Notes under the pieces: generated by a model
Database searches by the model: none
The model's input: the letters and a program-made list of their open reading frames with translations, nothing else
Told to the model about the DNA's origin: nothing
Made by a program: the position numbers and the translations under genes
Shown here: positions 5,784-6,549 of the stretch, piece by piece
How the letters are laid out: every line of letters begins with the position of its first letter
Position numbering within the stretch: position 1 is the stretch's first letter
Assembly (NCBI GenBank): GCA_905182935.1
Contig: CAJJDL010000002.1
Coordinates: 1 to 6,549, forward strand
Direction: 5' to 3'
Source of the DNA: an uncultured Nitrospinaceae bacterium
GTDB taxonomy: Bacteria > Nitrospinota > Nitrospinia > Nitrospinales > VA-1
DNA length: 6,549 nt

Positions 5784-6549
5784 ATGCCGCTGATCATAAA
5801 AGTTGTCACAATTATTTTAATACTATCTTTTCAATCAGCATTTGCTGAAAACAATAAAAACTTTGAGATTTTGGAAGAAACTTTTACCAACTCTGCTGAC
5901 TCACCAACTGTATTAGCCATTGATTTATTTCAAGATGATCTAACTAAAGATAAAGATAAATCAAGCCCACAAGTAACTACAGTTCCTTCAGATAATCAAC
6001 CCCCTGTTAAATTAGTATCACCGGTAAATAAGGGCAATACAAATAATGTTCCCATGATCTTATCATTAAAAGAAGCTGTTGTTAGAGCACTTTCCAATAA
6101 TATAGAGATCGCAGTTGAAAATTTTACTTCTAAAATAAACAACGAAAAAATATCTGAAAATCTATCAGAATTTGATGTGACTTTAGGGATTGATCTTTCA
6201 TTGGGACGAAAAGTACAGCAACTAGCAAGTGCTTTTAGCTCTCCTAATAAAATGGCAAATGAAAATCAAAGTTGGGATCTCTCGCTTTCTCAAAAACTTA
6301 AAACTGGTACAGATTATAAGTTTAATTTTACTAATAACCGAAATAAAACTAATAGTAAGACGGCAGGTCTTAATCCAAACTATAGCTCTGAGCTTGAATT
6401 AAGCCTTACACAACCTTTATTAAAAAACTTTGGCACTGATGTAAATAAACGTAATATTTTTATCGCTAAAAATAATGTAAAAATATCGGACCATGAATTC
6501 AATACTAAAGTCATTAATGTTATTAGTGATGTTGAAAATATCTACTGGG
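5784..6549 (+). CDS. TolC-family outer-membrane efflux/secretion channel, N-terminal part
   Basis: The first 255 codons of a TolC-family protein are open to the right edge; full-length members have about 450-550 residues, so roughly half is missing. TolC proteins are trimeric outer-membrane beta-barrels with long periplasmic helices that serve as the exit duct for RND or ABC efflux pumps and type I secretion. A Sec signal peptide is clear: Lys6, a hydrophobic core VVTIILILSF (7-16), then QSAFA with likely cleavage after Ala21. Residues 22-90 form an unusual hydrophilic stretch rich in Asp, Lys, Ser, Pro and Asn. The channel domain starts at MILSLKEAVVRALSNNIEIA (from 91), the family's first helix. 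Alternating beta-type segments follow (LGIDLSLG, WDLSLSQKL, YKFNFT), then the family motif LSLTQPLLKNFGTDVNKRNI and, at the edge, VINVISDVENIYW. It is transcribed away from the biosynthetic genes, so it may be functionally unrelated; an efflux partner for a product of the divergent operon is possible. The partner pump would lie to the right. Confidence 0.88.
   Translation, partial: MPLIIKVVTIILILSFQSAFAENNKNFEILEETFTNSADSPTVLAIDLFQDDLTKDKDKSSPQVTTVPSDNQPPVKLVSPVNKGNTNNVPMILSLKEAVVRALSNNIEIAVENFTSKINNEKISENLSEFDVTLGIDLSLGRKVQQLASAFSSPNKMANENQSWDLSLSQKLKTGTDYKFNFTNNRNKTNSKTAGLNPNYSSELELSLTQPLLKNFGTDVNKRNIFIAKNNVKISDHEFNTKVINVISDVENIYW

Overview
The window comes from an AT-rich (about one-third G+C by eye), Gram-negative bacterium. 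The Gram-negative call rests on a TolC-type outer-membrane channel at the right end and a UbiE/MenG quinone methyltransferase at the left end. I cannot name the genus from the sequence. Low G+C with mostly weak Shine-Dalgarno sites would fit many marine or host-associated proteobacterial lineages, but that is inference.

Layout. Positions 1-5472 hold five genes, all on the minus strand, in transcription order: a split transketolase (N-terminal half 5472-4636, C-terminal half 4628-3684), a class-II glutamine amidotransferase of the AsnB family (3585-1690), a PhzF-family isomerase (1676-771), and a UbiE/MenG methyltransferase (672 to beyond position 1, C-terminus cut off). Gaps are 7, 98, 13 and 98 bases. 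I see no convincing rho-independent terminator in any of them, so one transcript starting near 5513 and running through all five genes is plausible. Positions 5473-5783 (311 bases) are a non-coding divergent control region. From 5784 a TolC-family outer-membrane protein with a signal peptide runs rightwards off the window.

How the genes may work together. The two transketolase halves should form one TPP enzyme that moves two-carbon ketol units. AsnB-like proteins move glutamine-derived ammonia to an ATP-activated carboxylate. PhzF-like proteins catalyse proton-shuffling isomerisations. Side by side these look more like a small accessory biosynthetic pathway (a surface-sugar modification or a small metabolite) than central metabolism. 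UbiE at the end is probably housekeeping quinone synthesis, though it could share the transcript. The main clues to a specialised role are in the AsnB-like protein: Ser84 replaces the glutaminase oxyanion-hole Gly, and Leu369 replaces the synthetase Glu of classical asparagine synthetase B. No phage, IS element, CRISPR array, tRNA or rRNA was seen.
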